From assembly GCF_017874715.1 (NCBI RefSeq), contig NZ_JAGGLR010000048.1:1-37677 (forward strand): a stretch of 37,677 nt of DNA. Reading direction: 5' to 3'. The translations under genes and the position numbers were made by a program. Shown one piece after another: positions 16,818 to 25,342 of the stretch; positions within the stretch are counted from its first letter, which is position 1, and each line of letters begins with the position of its first letter. The notes below the pieces were generated by a model. It was not told where the DNA came from. It searched no databases and worked only from the letters and a program-made list of their open reading frames with translations. Source of the DNA: Streptomyces iranensis (GTDB lineage: Bacteria > Actinomycetota > Actinomycetes > Streptomycetales > Streptomycetaceae).

Positions 16818-17634
16818 CCGACGGCTATGTGATGGGCCGTACGTCCGCCGAGACCGAGCGGCTCCAGCTTCAGGCGCGTATCCTCGCTCCGCACAGCGCG
16901 TACCTGTTCCGCCTGGCTGGGATCACCTCGGGTATGCGGGTGTTGGACGTCGGCTGCGGCGCGGGCGACGTGAGCATGCTGCTCGCCGAGTCGGTCGGGC
17001 CGAACGGCGCGGTGATCGGCGTCGACATGAACCCGACCATCCTGGAGTCGGCCCGCGCCCGCCACCGACGCCGGCCTGACCAACGTGTCGTACCTCGAGG
17101 CGGACCTGACCGACCTGAGGCTGGACGAGCAGGTCGACGCGGTGGTCGGCAGGCTGATCCTGCTCCACCTCGAGAAGCCGGCCGCGACCATACGCGCTCT
17201 GTCCCGGCTCCTCCCGCACCGGTGGCGTGGTGTCCTTCCAGGAGCGCGATCTCACCCGCACCCGCACCCGCACCCGCTCCGTGCCGCCGACCCCGGTGGT
17301 CACCAGGAGTATGGGCTGGATGATCGATGCGCTGCGTGCTGCCGGTCTCACGCCGGACCTCGGCGAGCAGACCGCGTCGATCCTGTGTGATGCGGGCTTG
17401 TCCGTAGAGGGCGCGGCCGCCACCGGGTCGGCGGGCTCCGCCGCATCGGTCATGCCGGAGTACATGGAGGGCTGTGTCCGAAGCCTCCTCCCCGCGGTGC
17501 TGGCGCACGGCCAGGTCACCGAAGCCGAGGTGGACGTCGATACGGTGGCCGAGCGGGTAGCCCGTGAGCTCAAGGAGGCAGGTGCGATGTGCTGGAGCCC
17601 CGAACTGGCCGCCGCCTGGGCCCGCGTTCCCTGA
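16814..17634 (+). pseudogene. Class I SAM-dependent methyltransferase broken by two frameshifts
   Basis: From ATG 16814 the first frame gives the SAM-binding core: RLAGITSGMRVLDVGCGAGD (motif I) and GAVIGVDMNP (acidic loop). Near 17062 the frame shifts by one base; the next frame continues DAGLTNVSYLEADLTDL and DAVVGRLILLHLEKPAATIR. Near 17219 it shifts again and continues GGVVSFQERDLTRTRTR through ALRAAGLTPDLGEQ to the stop at 17632. Each shift is explained by one extra C, and the repaired protein would be about 272 residues, typical of UbiE/Methyltransf_25-like enzymes. The conservation on both sides says the damage is recent, or that it is sequence error. A CCCGCA tandem run (about 17256-17276) encodes the RTRTR stretch. 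Confidence 0.75.
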
Positions 17635-17744
17635 GCTCGACTCTGTCGGGCATCGTGAGGCTCTCGAGGCCGGCTCCGGAGACAGGCTCACAACCGGTTA
17701 TCGCGGAGCCCGGAGCGATGGCCGGCAATGACAAGACGCGGACC

Positions 17745-19121
17745 TCAGACGGACGGGACCGGCAGGGGAATAGCGCGGAACACCCCATCAGGGTCGAATC
17801 GGTGCTTCGCCGCGAGCAGCCGTTCGGTGTTCGGTCCGTAAGCGTGTGCGATCTGCCTGGTCTCGTCGGGCCCTAGCAGGTTGGGGTAACCGCCCGGCAT
17901 CGCCTCGGATTCCAGCACCGCGGACACGTCACGTGCCCATGCGCGGTGTTCCGGCTCCCGGGGGTCGCCCGGTTCCCAGCGGGCGATGGTCTCCACCATG
18001 AGATGGGGAGTGCGGTTTCCGAATGCCGTGTCTGTCGCGGGTATCCGGGACGCGATGCCGTGCAGGCTGTGGAGGGAGACGGCGGACAGCGGCGAAGTCA
18101 AAGTGTCACCCGCGTCGAGGAGCGCTGCCCGCACAGCGGAAGTGAGCGCGGGGACCGTCCGCGTGCGGATCTCGACGTGCTTGCCGTACGGGAACATCGC
18201 GTCGGTGCTCGCCAGCATGTCGTGACCGGTGGTGGGGCCGAGTTGAGCGACCAGAGGCTCACCGAGGGCGGTGAGCCGCGCCAGCGTTTCCTCGCCGGCC
18301 CGGGCGTCGTCGCCGCTCCACGTCGGCATGACGAACACGGCGGGCGCTCCGTCCGGGCCGGCGAGGACGCCGCACTGCACGGTCAGCTCGTCGGGCCCTT
18401 CGGGCGCGAACTCCGCCAGCCGGGCCAGCACCGCGGACGCCTGCGCCCAGGGGAACAGGATTTGGCCGGACAGGAGCGTCGGCGTTCGGTGGAGCTGGAC
18501 GCGCATCGCGGTGACCAGGCCGAAATTGCCCCCGCCGCCGCGCAGCGCCCACAGCAATTCCGGCTCCCGCTCGGCGTCGGCCGTGACCAGTGAGCCATCG
18601 GCGAGCACTACGTCCGCGGACAGCACGTTGTCCAGCGCGAGCCCGAACCGGCCGCTCAACGGCCCGTAGCCGCCGCCGAGGCTCAGGCCCGCCATGCCGA
18701 CGGTGCCGACGGTGCCGGTCGCCGCGGTCAGGCCGAAGAGCTGGGCAGCGCGGGCGAGGTCGGCGCCGGTCGCTCCTCCGGCCACCTCGGCCACCGCTGT
18801 GTCCGGGTCCACCCGCACTGCGCGCATGCCGGACAGGTCAATGGTCAGGCCGCCGTCGGTCAGCGCCCGGCCGGCCCAGTCATGTCCGCCGCCGCGCACC
18901 GAGAGCGGGACGCCGTGCTCCCGGGCGGCCAGGACTGCCGTCCGGGCGTCGGCGGGGGTGGCGCAGCGGACGACCACGTCGGGGCGGTGTGCGACCGCGC
19001 CGTTCCACACGTTCACGCCGGCGTCGTAGGCGGACCCGGAGGTGACGACCTGGCCGTTGTCGATCGTGCGGCGAAGGGTGTCGGCCAGGCGGTCGATCCG
19101 TTTGTCCGTCGATGTGGTCAC
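17745..19121 (-). CDS. FAD-linked oxidoreductase, berberine bridge enzyme type
   Basis: A 458-residue flavoenzyme from ATG 19121. The PCMH-type FAD-binding domain includes RPDVVVRCATPADARTAVLA, LSVRGGGHDWAG with His80 as the likely covalent FAD attachment site, and MAGLSLGGGYGPLSGRFGLA near residues 143-162. The Cys used by bicovalent relatives is not present at the GTVGTVGMAG position, so single attachment is expected. The BBE-type C-terminus is recognisable (HAYGPNTERLLAAKHRFDPD). It oxidises an unknown small molecule, passing electrons to oxygen. It is divergent from a TetR gene across a 124-base spacer holding a strong palindrome, so it is very probably repressed by that regulator. The adjacent broken methyltransferase may have been a partner. 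Confidence 0.9.
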   Translation of the reverse strand: MTTSTDKRIDRLADTLRRTIDNGQVVTSGSAYDAGVNVWNGAVAHRPDVVVRCATPADARTAVLAAREHGVPLSVRGGGHDWAGRALTDGGLTIDLSGMRAVRVDPDTAVAEVAGGATGADLARAAQLFGLTAATGTVGTVGMAGLSLGGGYGPLSGRFGLALDNVLSADVVLADGSLVTADAEREPELLWALRGGGGNFGLVTAMRVQLHRTPTLLSGQILFPWAQASAVLARLAEFAPEGPDELTVQCGVLAGPDGAPAVFVMPTWSGDDARAGEETLARLTALGEPLVAQLGPTTGHDMLASTDAMFPYGKHVEIRTRTVPALTSAVRAALLDAGDTLTSPLSAVSLHSLHGIASRIPATDTAFGNRTPHLMVETIARWEPGDPREPEHRAWARDVSAVLESEAMPGGYPNLLGPDETRQIAHAYGPNTERLLAAKHRFDPDGVFRAIPLPVPSV

Positions 19122-19167
19122 GAGCTGCCTTTGCCTCGGAGATGGGTAGGTGACGCGTTCAGAATAT

Positions 19168-19201
19168 GACTCTGTTCATCAGAGTCAATCTCTGATGAAC
19201 A
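19168..19201. promoter_or_regulatory. Nested palindromic operator between oxidoreductase and TetR genes
   Basis: Perfect inverted repeat with arms TGTTCATCAGAG (19173-19184) and CTCTGATGAACA (19190-19201), spacer TCAAT. A second perfect repeat overlaps it: GACTCTG (19168-19174) and CAGAGTC (19180-19186), spacer TTCAT. The position midway between divergent genes fits an operator for the TetR at 19246. Confidence 0.8.
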
Positions 19202-19245
19202 ACTGAACGCTCTGAACTCGGCTCAACCGCTATGCTCACCAGGCC

Positions 19246-19860
19246 ATGACGTCATCGCCCACGAGCCGCCGCGCCGAGTACGCGGAAGCCACCCGTGCCG
19301 CCATCGTCGAGGCCGCCCGCCAGCTGTTCGCCCAGCAGGGATACTTCGCGACCACCGTCGAGGACATCGCCAAAACCGCCAGGGTCGCGCCCGCGACCGT
19401 CTACGCGGTCGGCGGCGGCAAGCAGGGGTTGATCAGCACGCTCGTCGACCTGTGGAGCCAGGCCCCGATCGTCGAGGAGACACACCGCCGCCGGGCGGAA
19501 CTCACGGACGCGGACGAGATTCTGCGGAACGCGGCCGCCACCGTGCGGAGCATGCGCGAGGAGTACGGGGACATCATGCGGGTGGTGCTGGCCACCGCCC
19601 CGCACCACGCCGCGGTCGCCGAGGGTCTGCACGTCGCGACCGGGCGGTACCGGGATGCAGTCGCCGCCCTCGCCAGGCGGCTGGACGAGGTCGGCGGCCT
19701 GCACCCCGACTGCACGGTGGAGCGGGCGACCGACGTGCTGTGGTTCTACTTCGGCTACGCGGGCTTCTTCACGTTGGTCGACGACAGCGGCTGGACCTTC
19801 GACCAAGCCGAACACTGGCTCACCCGACAAGCCGGTGCGGCCCTGCGCGCGGCACCCTGA
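19246..19860 (+). CDS. TetR/AcrR family transcriptional regulator
   Basis: A 204-residue regulator from ATG 19246. The N-terminal helix-turn-helix is standard: RAAIVEAARQLFAQQGYFAT, then TVEDIAKTARVAPATVYAVG, about residues 17-60. The rest is a helical ligand-binding domain without recognised specificity; its C-terminal part (ATDVLWFYFGYAGFFTLVDD) is hydrophobic. No strong Shine-Dalgarno sequence precedes the start, suggesting a leaderless or near-leaderless transcript. It is divergent from the BBE-type oxidoreductase and the palindrome at 19168-19201 lies between them, so autorepression and repression of the oxidoreductase are the simplest reading. The inducer is probably a substrate or product of that enzyme (inference). 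Confidence 0.92.
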   Translation: MTSSPTSRRAEYAEATRAAIVEAARQLFAQQGYFATTVEDIAKTARVAPATVYAVGGGKQGLISTLVDLWSQAPIVEETHRRRAELTDADEILRNAAATVRSMREEYGDIMRVVLATAPHHAAVAEGLHVATGRYRDAVAALARRLDEVGGLHPDCTVERATDVLWFYFGYAGFFTLVDDSGWTFDQAEHWLTRQAGAALRAAP

Positions 19861-20006
19861 GACCACAGGTACCGGTCGCGCACCGACGACGTGGTTGGCC
19901 CGCCGTCGTAGACCATCCGGTCAGGCAACCGAATTGGTCGTGTCCAGGGTGATCGCCCCGATTGCCCCGTCGGCCTCCACACCGGTGCAATCGAAATGGC
20001 ACCTTG

Positions 20007-20819
20007 TCAGTCGGCTGATTCCGCGAGCAGACGCAGTGCCTCATGCGACCGGCTGTCCGCCTCTGCGGAGTAGACCACGAGCTGCTGTCCCGGTGCGGAG
20101 GGCACGGGAAACCGTTCGAGATCGAGTGTGAGGGTACCGACCCGTGGGTGGGCGATCGTTACCCTGCCATGGGTGCGGCCCCCGACATCGTGCCGGGCCC
20201 AAAGACGTCGGAAGCTCTCGCTGCGCATGGACATTTCGCCTACCAGCTCTGCCAGGTCCGGATCGTCGGCCTCCGCGCCGGCCAGCCCGCGCAGGCAAGC
20301 CACGAAGTCCTGCCGCGGATCCGGTTCGACCAGGAAGCTGTCCGGCTCCAAGAACACGGTCCGGACGAGGTTGGTCCCCGGTGTGTGCGCGGGGGAGAGG
20401 GCCTGGGCCAGCGGATTCGCCGCCAGCACCAGGAACGTATGAGTCTGTACGAACGCGGGCGTCGCCGGCCAGGAGTCGATCAGCCGAGCCAAGGTGGGAG
20501 ACACCCGATGGCGGTGAGCATGTCGGCGCGAACGCGGGACAGAGTTGGCGAGCGCGAACAAGTGCGTGGTCGCGGACTCGTCGAGCCGTAGGGCCTGGGC
20601 GAGCGCCCAGAGGATCTCCGCGGACGGCCGCCGGTCACGGCCCTGTTCGAGACCGAGGTAGTAGTCCACGCTGATACCGGCGAGAGTCGCGACCTCCTCG
20701 CGGCGCAGGCCGGGCACGCGCCGCCGTGCGGTCTCAGGAAGACCGACATCCGCAGGACGCACCAGCTCGCGACGGGCCCGCAGATAGTCGCCCAGCAGAT
20801 TTATGGTGCGGTCATCCAT
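20007..20819 (-). CDS. XRE-family regulator with MmyB-like ligand domain
   Basis: A 270-residue regulator from ATG 20819. Residues about 8-80 are the helix-turn-helix, with the characteristic RRRVPGLRREEVATLAGISV and DYYLGLEQGRDRRPS. Residues about 100-265 match the MmyB-like domain (PAS-like, thought to bind fatty-acid-like ligands): SPTLARLIDSWPATPAFVQT, ANPLAQALSP, ARHDVGGRTHGRVTIAHP and LTLDLERFPVP are typical. It is divergent from an SDR gene, with a palindrome in the 102-base gap, the usual layout for this regulator/reductase pair. It probably represses the SDR. Confidence 0.93.
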   Translation of the reverse strand: MDDRTINLLGDYLRARRELVRPADVGLPETARRRVPGLRREEVATLAGISVDYYLGLEQGRDRRPSAEILWALAQALRLDESATTHLFALANSVPRSRRHAHRHRVSPTLARLIDSWPATPAFVQTHTFLVLAANPLAQALSPAHTPGTNLVRTVFLEPDSFLVEPDPRQDFVACLRGLAGAEADDPDLAELVGEMSMRSESFRRLWARHDVGGRTHGRVTIAHPRVGTLTLDLERFPVPSAPGQQLVVYSAEADSRSHEALRLLAESAD

Positions 20820-20849
20820 GAGGGCAAGGGTAAGCCGGAACGAGCAACG

Positions 20850-20876
20850 GACCCTGGTGCCGGCAGCACCAGGGTC
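20850..20876. promoter_or_regulatory. Operator palindrome between MmyB-type regulator and SDR
   Basis: Perfect 11-base arms GACCCTGGTGC (20850-20860) and GCACCAGGGTC (20866-20876) around CGGCA. It is placed where it would overlap both divergent promoters. I read it as the binding site of the XRE/MmyB regulator. Confidence 0.75.
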
Positions 20877-20921
20877 ACGGCTCGCTTCCTCTGCCGCGAC
20901 GCGGGACCTAGCGTCGGGTCC

Positions 20922-21758
20922 ATGGCAGCAGAAACACTTGACGGCCTGACCGCCGTCGTCACCGGCGCCAGTTCCGGCGTCGGCGCGGCGGCGGCACGGC
21001 GGATGGCCGCGATGGGTGCGTCAGTCGTCGTCGTGGGCCGTGCGGTGACCAGAACCCGCGCTGTCGCCGACGAAGTCGGTGGCACGGCCCTTCCCGCGGA
21101 CTTCGCGCGCTTCAGCGAGGTGCGCGAACTCGCTCAGCACCTGATCTCCCGTGTACCGCGGATAGACATCCTGGTCAATAACGCCGGCATCGTCTCGCCC
21201 AAGCGGAAAACAACGTCAGACGGTCATGAATTGACCGTGCAGGTCAATTTCCTATCGCCCTTCCTGCTGACATCGCTTCTCTGGGAGAAGCTCCTGCAGG
21301 CCCCCTCCGCCCTTGTCATCAACACCAGCTCCAGCCTCTACCGGTTCGGCAAGCTCAACCCGGACGATCTGGATCAGAATCGGAGCCGTTACGGGCAGAT
21401 GCGCTCGTACAACGCCTCGAAGCTGGCAAGCGTCGTACATGCCGCCGAGATCAACCGCCGGGCACCGGACACGATGACCGCTGTCGCGTTCCACCCTGGC
21501 ACTGTCCGCTCCGGCCTCGACCGCGACTCCGCACTGGTCACGGCAGCAAAGGCAAGCCTGATCGGTCGGCGCCTGACGCGGTCACCGGAGGAGGGCGCCG
21601 AGCCGATCGTCAGGATCGCCACCACCGACCGCGGCAAACTGAGAGACGTCTTCTACAACCGGCTTGAGCCGGAGCCACTGCGCACCCCTGCCACGGACGC
21701 GGATCTCGGTGCCCGGCTGTGGCAGCGGGCCCACGAGCTCACCCACGCATCGACATAA
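20922..21758 (+). CDS. Short-chain dehydrogenase/reductase
   Basis: A 278-residue classical-type SDR from ATG 20922. The cofactor motif TGASSGVG is at residues 14-21, NNAG at 86-89, a catalytic Ser lies in INTSSS (about 134-138) and the YNASK motif gives Tyr163 and Lys167. The layout around NPDDLDQNRSRYGQMRSYNA resembles retinol dehydrogenase/protochlorophyllide reductase-like SDRs, which use NADPH. Substrate unknown. The gene is divergent from the MmyB-type regulator and presumably controlled by it through the palindrome at 20850-20876. Downstream is a 197-base gap before the convergent S9 peptidase. Confidence 0.93.
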   Translation: MAAETLDGLTAVVTGASSGVGAAAARRMAAMGASVVVVGRAVTRTRAVADEVGGTALPADFARFSEVRELAQHLISRVPRIDILVNNAGIVSPKRKTTSDGHELTVQVNFLSPFLLTSLLWEKLLQAPSALVINTSSSLYRFGKLNPDDLDQNRSRYGQMRSYNASKLASVVHAAEINRRAPDTMTAVAFHPGTVRSGLDRDSALVTAAKASLIGRRLTRSPEEGAEPIVRIATTDRGKLRDVFYNRLEPEPLRTPATDADLGARLWQRAHELTHAST

Positions 21759-21955
21759 CAGTCGCTACCGAGACGACGTGCTATCCGGCAGATCCTGGGT
21801 GGCGGTGGTGAACCGTATGGCCATCGGCGACTTCCCCGTGGCCTCGTACGCGGTAGGTCCGCGGCGACGGGGCCGGCCTCCGTGACGGAGCGGGCGCTGG
21901 CTCCTCGCGCCGACCGCTGACCGCTGACCGCCGACCGCCACGGCCCGGACGGCGG

Positions 21956-23848
21956 TTACGTCGCGTCCCGGCCGTCTCCGAGATGCTCGTCCAAGAAGCG
22001 CTCCACGGCGCGGTACAAAGCGATCAAGTTCTCCGGGTTCTCGACGGAGTGCCCTTCGTCCGCCATGAGCATGTACTCGACCGGAACCCCCCGTGCCCGG
22101 AGGGCCTGGACCATGTTGTCGGATTCTGCCTGCGCTACCCGGGCGTCGTTGGCGCCTTGGGCGATGAGCAGCGGTGTGCGGACCTGGTCCACCCGGCTGA
22201 TCGGTGAGCGGGCCAGCATGTCGGCCTCCTGCTGCGGATCGGCGGGGTCGCCGACCCAGCGGAACCAGTTGGCGGCAAGGGCCGGCCGGACGAACTCCGG
22301 CTGACTGCGCAGGAAGCAGGCGAGGTCGGAGACCCCGAAGATGTCCACCGCGGCGGCGAAGACATCGGGGGTGAAGGTGACTCCGACCAGTGCCGCATAG
22401 CCCCCGTAGGAGCCGCCCAGGATCGCCACCCGGTCCGGGTCCGCGTATCCCTGGTCGACGGCCCAGTTCACACCGTCGATCAGGTCGTCGTGCATTTTGC
22501 CGGCCAGCTCCCCGATGCCGGCCTTCATAAACGACTTGCCGTACCCCGTGGAGCTGCGGAAGTTCACCTGAAGCACCGCGTAGCCCCGGTTGGCCAGCAG
22601 TTGGACGAGAGGGTTGAATCCCCAGCTGTCCCGGTCCCAGGGACCGCCGTGCACGAGCAGGACCAGCGGCAGTCGGTGCGGCTCTGTCCCGACCGGCAGT
22701 GTCAGGTGGGAGGGGAGTGCGAGACCGTCCCGAGCGGTGATCGTCACCGGTGTCATCGGCGCCAGCTGCTCGGGATCCAGGTGACCACGGGGCCGGAACA
22801 GCAGGCGGCTCTCGCCCGAGGAGTGGTCGTAGAAGTAGGTGGCCCCGGGATCGCGGTCGTGGGTGAAGCTGACGACCCACCGCTGCTCGCTCTCGTCGGA
22901 CGAGATGTGGGCCAGGTCGCCCTCGGACAGGTTCCTCAGGTTTTCCAAGACCTCGGCGAAGTGCGGGTCCAGTGCGTGGATCACCTGTCGTTCCCCGAGG
23001 TAGCGAACTCCGATGAGCTCGCCGGTACGCCGGCTGAAGATGAGAGGCGAGGGCAGTGCGGGAAAGACACGGGCTCGTGTGTCCAGGTCGTACTGCGGGT
23101 GGGAGTCGACCTCCGTCTCCTCGCCGGTCGCTGTATCCAGCCTGGCCAGGCGGAGTCTGTCCGAGCCCCGGTTCGAACCGAAGAGCACGCCGCCGGCGTC
23201 GGGGGTGACCTCCAGCGGATAGACGCCCAGCGGATAGTCCGCACCGTCGAACTGCGCGATGTGGCGCGACGTCTGCGTGGCCTCGTTCCAGCGCGAGAGC
23301 CGGAGGTCGCCCTGTTCGGTGACGTCGATGGTGAAGGGGTCTCCGCCGCCGCCATAGAAGAGGGTGGTGGCAGCGCCTTCGGTGTTCTCCGCGAGGGTCC
23401 GCAGGTCACCGGTGGCGATGTCCAGCTCGAAGAGATCGAACGCAGCGGGGTTCCGGCTGTTCGAGGAGAACACCGCCTTACCCGGCCGCGCGGCGGGCAG
23501 CTTCAGATCCATGATGCGTGCGCCGGGGAAGGGGGTCAGGTCGGTCGCCGCTGCGTCCGGGTCTTCGAGATCGACGCGGTACAGGTGCCGGTTCTCGTCG
23601 CCCCCCTGGTCCCGGGTATAGAGCAGCCACCTCGGATCGTCGGTCCAGTGGTAGCTCAGCAGGTTGCGGTCCTCGGAGGTGACCCGCCGGGCGTCCCCGG
23701 GCGCCTCGACGCTCTCGATCCACAGGTTCAGGTGGTTCTCCCAAGGAGCCAGGTACGCGATCTTGGTGCCGTCCGGCGAGAGGGAGGCTCTCGAACGGAC
23801 GGGAGGGGCGAAGAGTTCCTCGACGCTGATGGTCTTCGGCAATGCCAT
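21956..23848 (-). CDS. S9 family peptidase (prolyl oligopeptidase-like)
   Basis: A 630-residue protein from ATG 23848, with AGGAAGG upstream. Residues 1 to about 370 form a WD40-like beta-propeller (LSPDGTKIAYLAPWENHLNL, DDPRWLLYTRDQGGDENRHL). The alpha/beta-hydrolase domain follows: LVHGGPWDRDSWGFNP, GGSYGGYAALVG with nucleophile Ser480, GANDARV with Asp568 and DEGHSVEN with His600, a complete triad. Such enzymes cleave short peptides or acylated amino acids, usually in the cytoplasm; no signal peptide is visible. About 100 bases upstream is a 33-base palindrome (23951-23983), and beyond it the C-terminal relic of a paralogue. A TetR-type repressor probably controls it; none is adjacent, and the candidate at 33131 is 9 kb away. 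Confidence 0.93.
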   Translation of the reverse strand: MALPKTISVEELFAPPVRSRASLSPDGTKIAYLAPWENHLNLWIESVEAPGDARRVTSEDRNLLSYHWTDDPRWLLYTRDQGGDENRHLYRVDLEDPDAAATDLTPFPGARIMDLKLPAARPGKAVFSSNSRNPAAFDLFELDIATGDLRTLAENTEGAATTLFYGGGGDPFTIDVTEQGDLRLSRWNEATQTSRHIAQFDGADYPLGVYPLEVTPDAGGVLFGSNRGSDRLRLARLDTATGEETEVDSHPQYDLDTRARVFPALPSPLIFSRRTGELIGVRYLGERQVIHALDPHFAEVLENLRNLSEGDLAHISSDESEQRWVVSFTHDRDPGATYFYDHSSGESRLLFRPRGHLDPEQLAPMTPVTITARDGLALPSHLTLPVGTEPHRLPLVLLVHGGPWDRDSWGFNPLVQLLANRGYAVLQVNFRSSTGYGKSFMKAGIGELAGKMHDDLIDGVNWAVDQGYADPDRVAILGGSYGGYAALVGVTFTPDVFAAAVDIFGVSDLACFLRSQPEFVRPALAANWFRWVGDPADPQQEADMLARSPISRVDQVRTPLLIAQGANDARVAQAESDNMVQALRARGVPVEYMLMADEGHSVENPENLIALYRAVERFLDEHLGDGRDAT

Positions 23849-23950
23849 GTCGGTCCTTCCTGTGGCTGTGCCCGACAGCGAGTGGTGAGGCCCCGCGGCT
23901 GAACGGCAGGGGCTCTAGGTGGATCCGCAGCCTCCGGCCCGCGGCCGTAG

Positions 23951-23983
23951 CTGTCACTTAATGACATTGTCATTAAGTGACAG
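23951..23983. promoter_or_regulatory. Large operator palindrome upstream of the S9 peptidase
   Basis: Perfect 16-base arms CTGTCACTTAATGACA (23951-23966) and TGTCATTAAGTGACAG (23968-23983) around a single T. It is AT-rich against its background and 103 bases upstream of the peptidase start. The CACTTAATG half resembles sites at 24266-24301, 32401-32427 and 33811-33843. Probable TetR-family operator. Confidence 0.8.
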
Positions 23984-24262
23984 TCATAGCAAGTGCACCA
24001 CGTACTGAGCCGCCCGCGAGGCCAACGACCACGCACTTCGATTTGCGACGGTATGGCCGTCCCGCGTGACGGTGTACTCGACAGGGCGCTCCTGTGTGCG
24101 GAGTATTTCGACGAACCGGTCGGACTCGGCCAGTTTGACGCGGGCGTCGTCGGCGCCGTGCGCCACCGTCAATGGTGTGCGGTTGCGGTCGACACCCATG
24201 GTCGCGAGCGGCTCCAGGTCGGTGTGTTGCGTGACGCAGATCACACCTGTGAGGGATGGCAA
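23984..24262 (-). pseudogene. C-terminal relic of a second S9 peptidase
   Basis: The minus-strand frame ends with TPLTVAHGADDARVKLAESD, then FVEILRTQERPVEYTV and RDGHTVANRSAW, matching the last 65 residues of the intact neighbour (TPLLIAQGANDARVAQAESD; RGVPVEYMLMADEGHSVEN). The catalytic Asp and His positions remain; the propeller, the oxyanion region and the nucleophile Ser are gone. About 25 unrelated residues (from ATG 24262) precede the homologous part. An operator-like palindrome sits 3 bases upstream of that ATG, so a promoter region was retained while the gene body was deleted. Not functional as a peptidase. Confidence 0.75.
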
Positions 24263-24265
24263 GAT

Positions 24266-24301
24266 CTGTCACTAAGTGACAGGCTTGCATTTAGTGACGC
24301 C
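24266..24301. promoter_or_regulatory. Operator-like palindrome and CACTAAATGC site
   Basis: Arms CTGTCACT (24266-24273) and AGTGACAG (24275-24282) flank a single A. Next to it, on the minus strand, is GGCGTCACTAAATGC (24287-24301), identical over 15 bases to the region upstream of the TetR gene at 33131-33790; the similarity continues through CCT-TCACTT. It probably binds the same regulator. Confidence 0.65.
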
Positions 24302-24471
24302 TTGGTGAGGCCGCTCACGGTGAACTCGTCAGCACCTTCCCCGCGGGGGAGCCTCAGCCAGTGCTTCAACGGAACGCGACCTTTGTGTGTCGCGCCACAT
24401 CGGTTCGAACTGATGGCGAGGGTGTCAATAGTCACCCCCCCTTCCTGTCTTCACGCATTCAAGGAGTCCAC

Positions 24472-25125
24472 ATGGATCTCACGCTTCCTCAGCAGATCTA
24501 CCTGTGCGCCTACGCCTTCGAGAAGGGTAAGTTTCCGGCTACTCTTCTGCAGTTCCGCGGTCAGCGGCTGCGCGCCGCGGCCCTGGTCGAGTTGGTCCTC
24601 GCGGGACAGGCTGAGGCCGACGGACGCCAGGTTTGCCAACGTGGGGACCTGTCACCGACCGACCCGTTTCTCGCCTCTGTTTGGGAAGAGCTGCGCAGGA
24701 AGCCGAAGCGCTGGATGCCACTGGTGCACAATGCTGCGCACAGGGCGGAGAAGCCGGTCGAAGACCAGTTGACGGCTGCTGGGATCATCGAAAAGAAGGC
24801 TGGCCGCACCTTGAGCCTGCTTGGAGGGAGCAAGGTTGTCTTGCGGCGGGAAGAGGAGGCCCGAGCCGTGCAGCAAGCGTTGCGCACACTGGTCACCACC
24901 ACTCCCGCCCCGTCCACGCTGCCCCTGACGCAAGTGGCCCTGCCGGTGATCGCCCTGGAAAGCGACGCGACCATGGGGGTCGTACTGGACCGTTCCGAGC
25001 GCCGTAAGTACAAGCATGCGCTGGAGGAATTCGCCAAGACATTCGATCGAGAAATACCGGGCCTGCGCAAAGCCCTGTCAAACTCGGTGCTTTCCAGCCG
25101 GTCTGTCGGCGGCGGGTGGAGCTGA
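24472..25125 (+). CDS. GPP34 (GOLPH3/Vps74-like) family phosphoprotein
   Basis: A 217-residue protein from ATG 24472, with AAGGAG at 24461-24466 (spacing 5). The start MDLTLPQQIYLCAYAFEKGK is the hallmark N-terminal helix of bacterial GPP34 proteins, followed by LRAAALVELVLAGQAEADGR and a central DPFLASVWEELRRKPKRWMP segment, then ALRTLVTTT. Eukaryotic members bind phosphatidylinositol-4-phosphate on Golgi membranes; in actinobacteria the function is not established, although multiple copies are common. No membrane helix. It is alone: upstream are peptidase relics, downstream an insertion-sequence relic. Confidence 0.9.
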   Translation: MDLTLPQQIYLCAYAFEKGKFPATLLQFRGQRLRAAALVELVLAGQAEADGRQVCQRGDLSPTDPFLASVWEELRRKPKRWMPLVHNAAHRAEKPVEDQLTAAGIIEKKAGRTLSLLGGSKVVLRREEEARAVQQALRTLVTTTPAPSTLPLTQVALPVIALESDATMGVVLDRSERRKYKHALEEFAKTFDREIPGLRKALSNSVLSSRSVGGGWS

Positions 25126-25141
25126 CCAAGTCAAACCTAAA

Positions 25142-25342
25142 ATGCCGGGCGAGGTCCGTAATCAACTTGCCCCGCGATTACGCGTGTTGTTCCCCCATCT
25201 GAATGAGCGGCAGCAGCGACTGGCGCTGGCCGCCGAGGCCCGGTTGCCGCGGAGGCAGGCTGTGAACCGGCCCCGATGCCCCTGCTCGGCGTGGAGGGGC
25301 ATCACCCGGCCATCCGTCACGGGTCCTCCCGTACACGAATGA
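25142..25342 (+). pseudogene. ISAzo13-type transposase N-terminal relic
   Basis: From ATG 25142 the frame reads LAPRLRVLFPHLNERQQRLA and LAAEAR, the standard N-terminus of ISAzo13 family transposases. After about 35 residues similarity stops, where LGHGG should follow, and the frame ends at 25340. The catalytic DDE part is missing. The bases from 25343 to 25566 hold no gene I can support. Confidence 0.6.

Noticed and set aside
22490..23902. 470-codon plus-strand frame
   Set aside because: Antisense to the S9 peptidase with complete catalytic triad.
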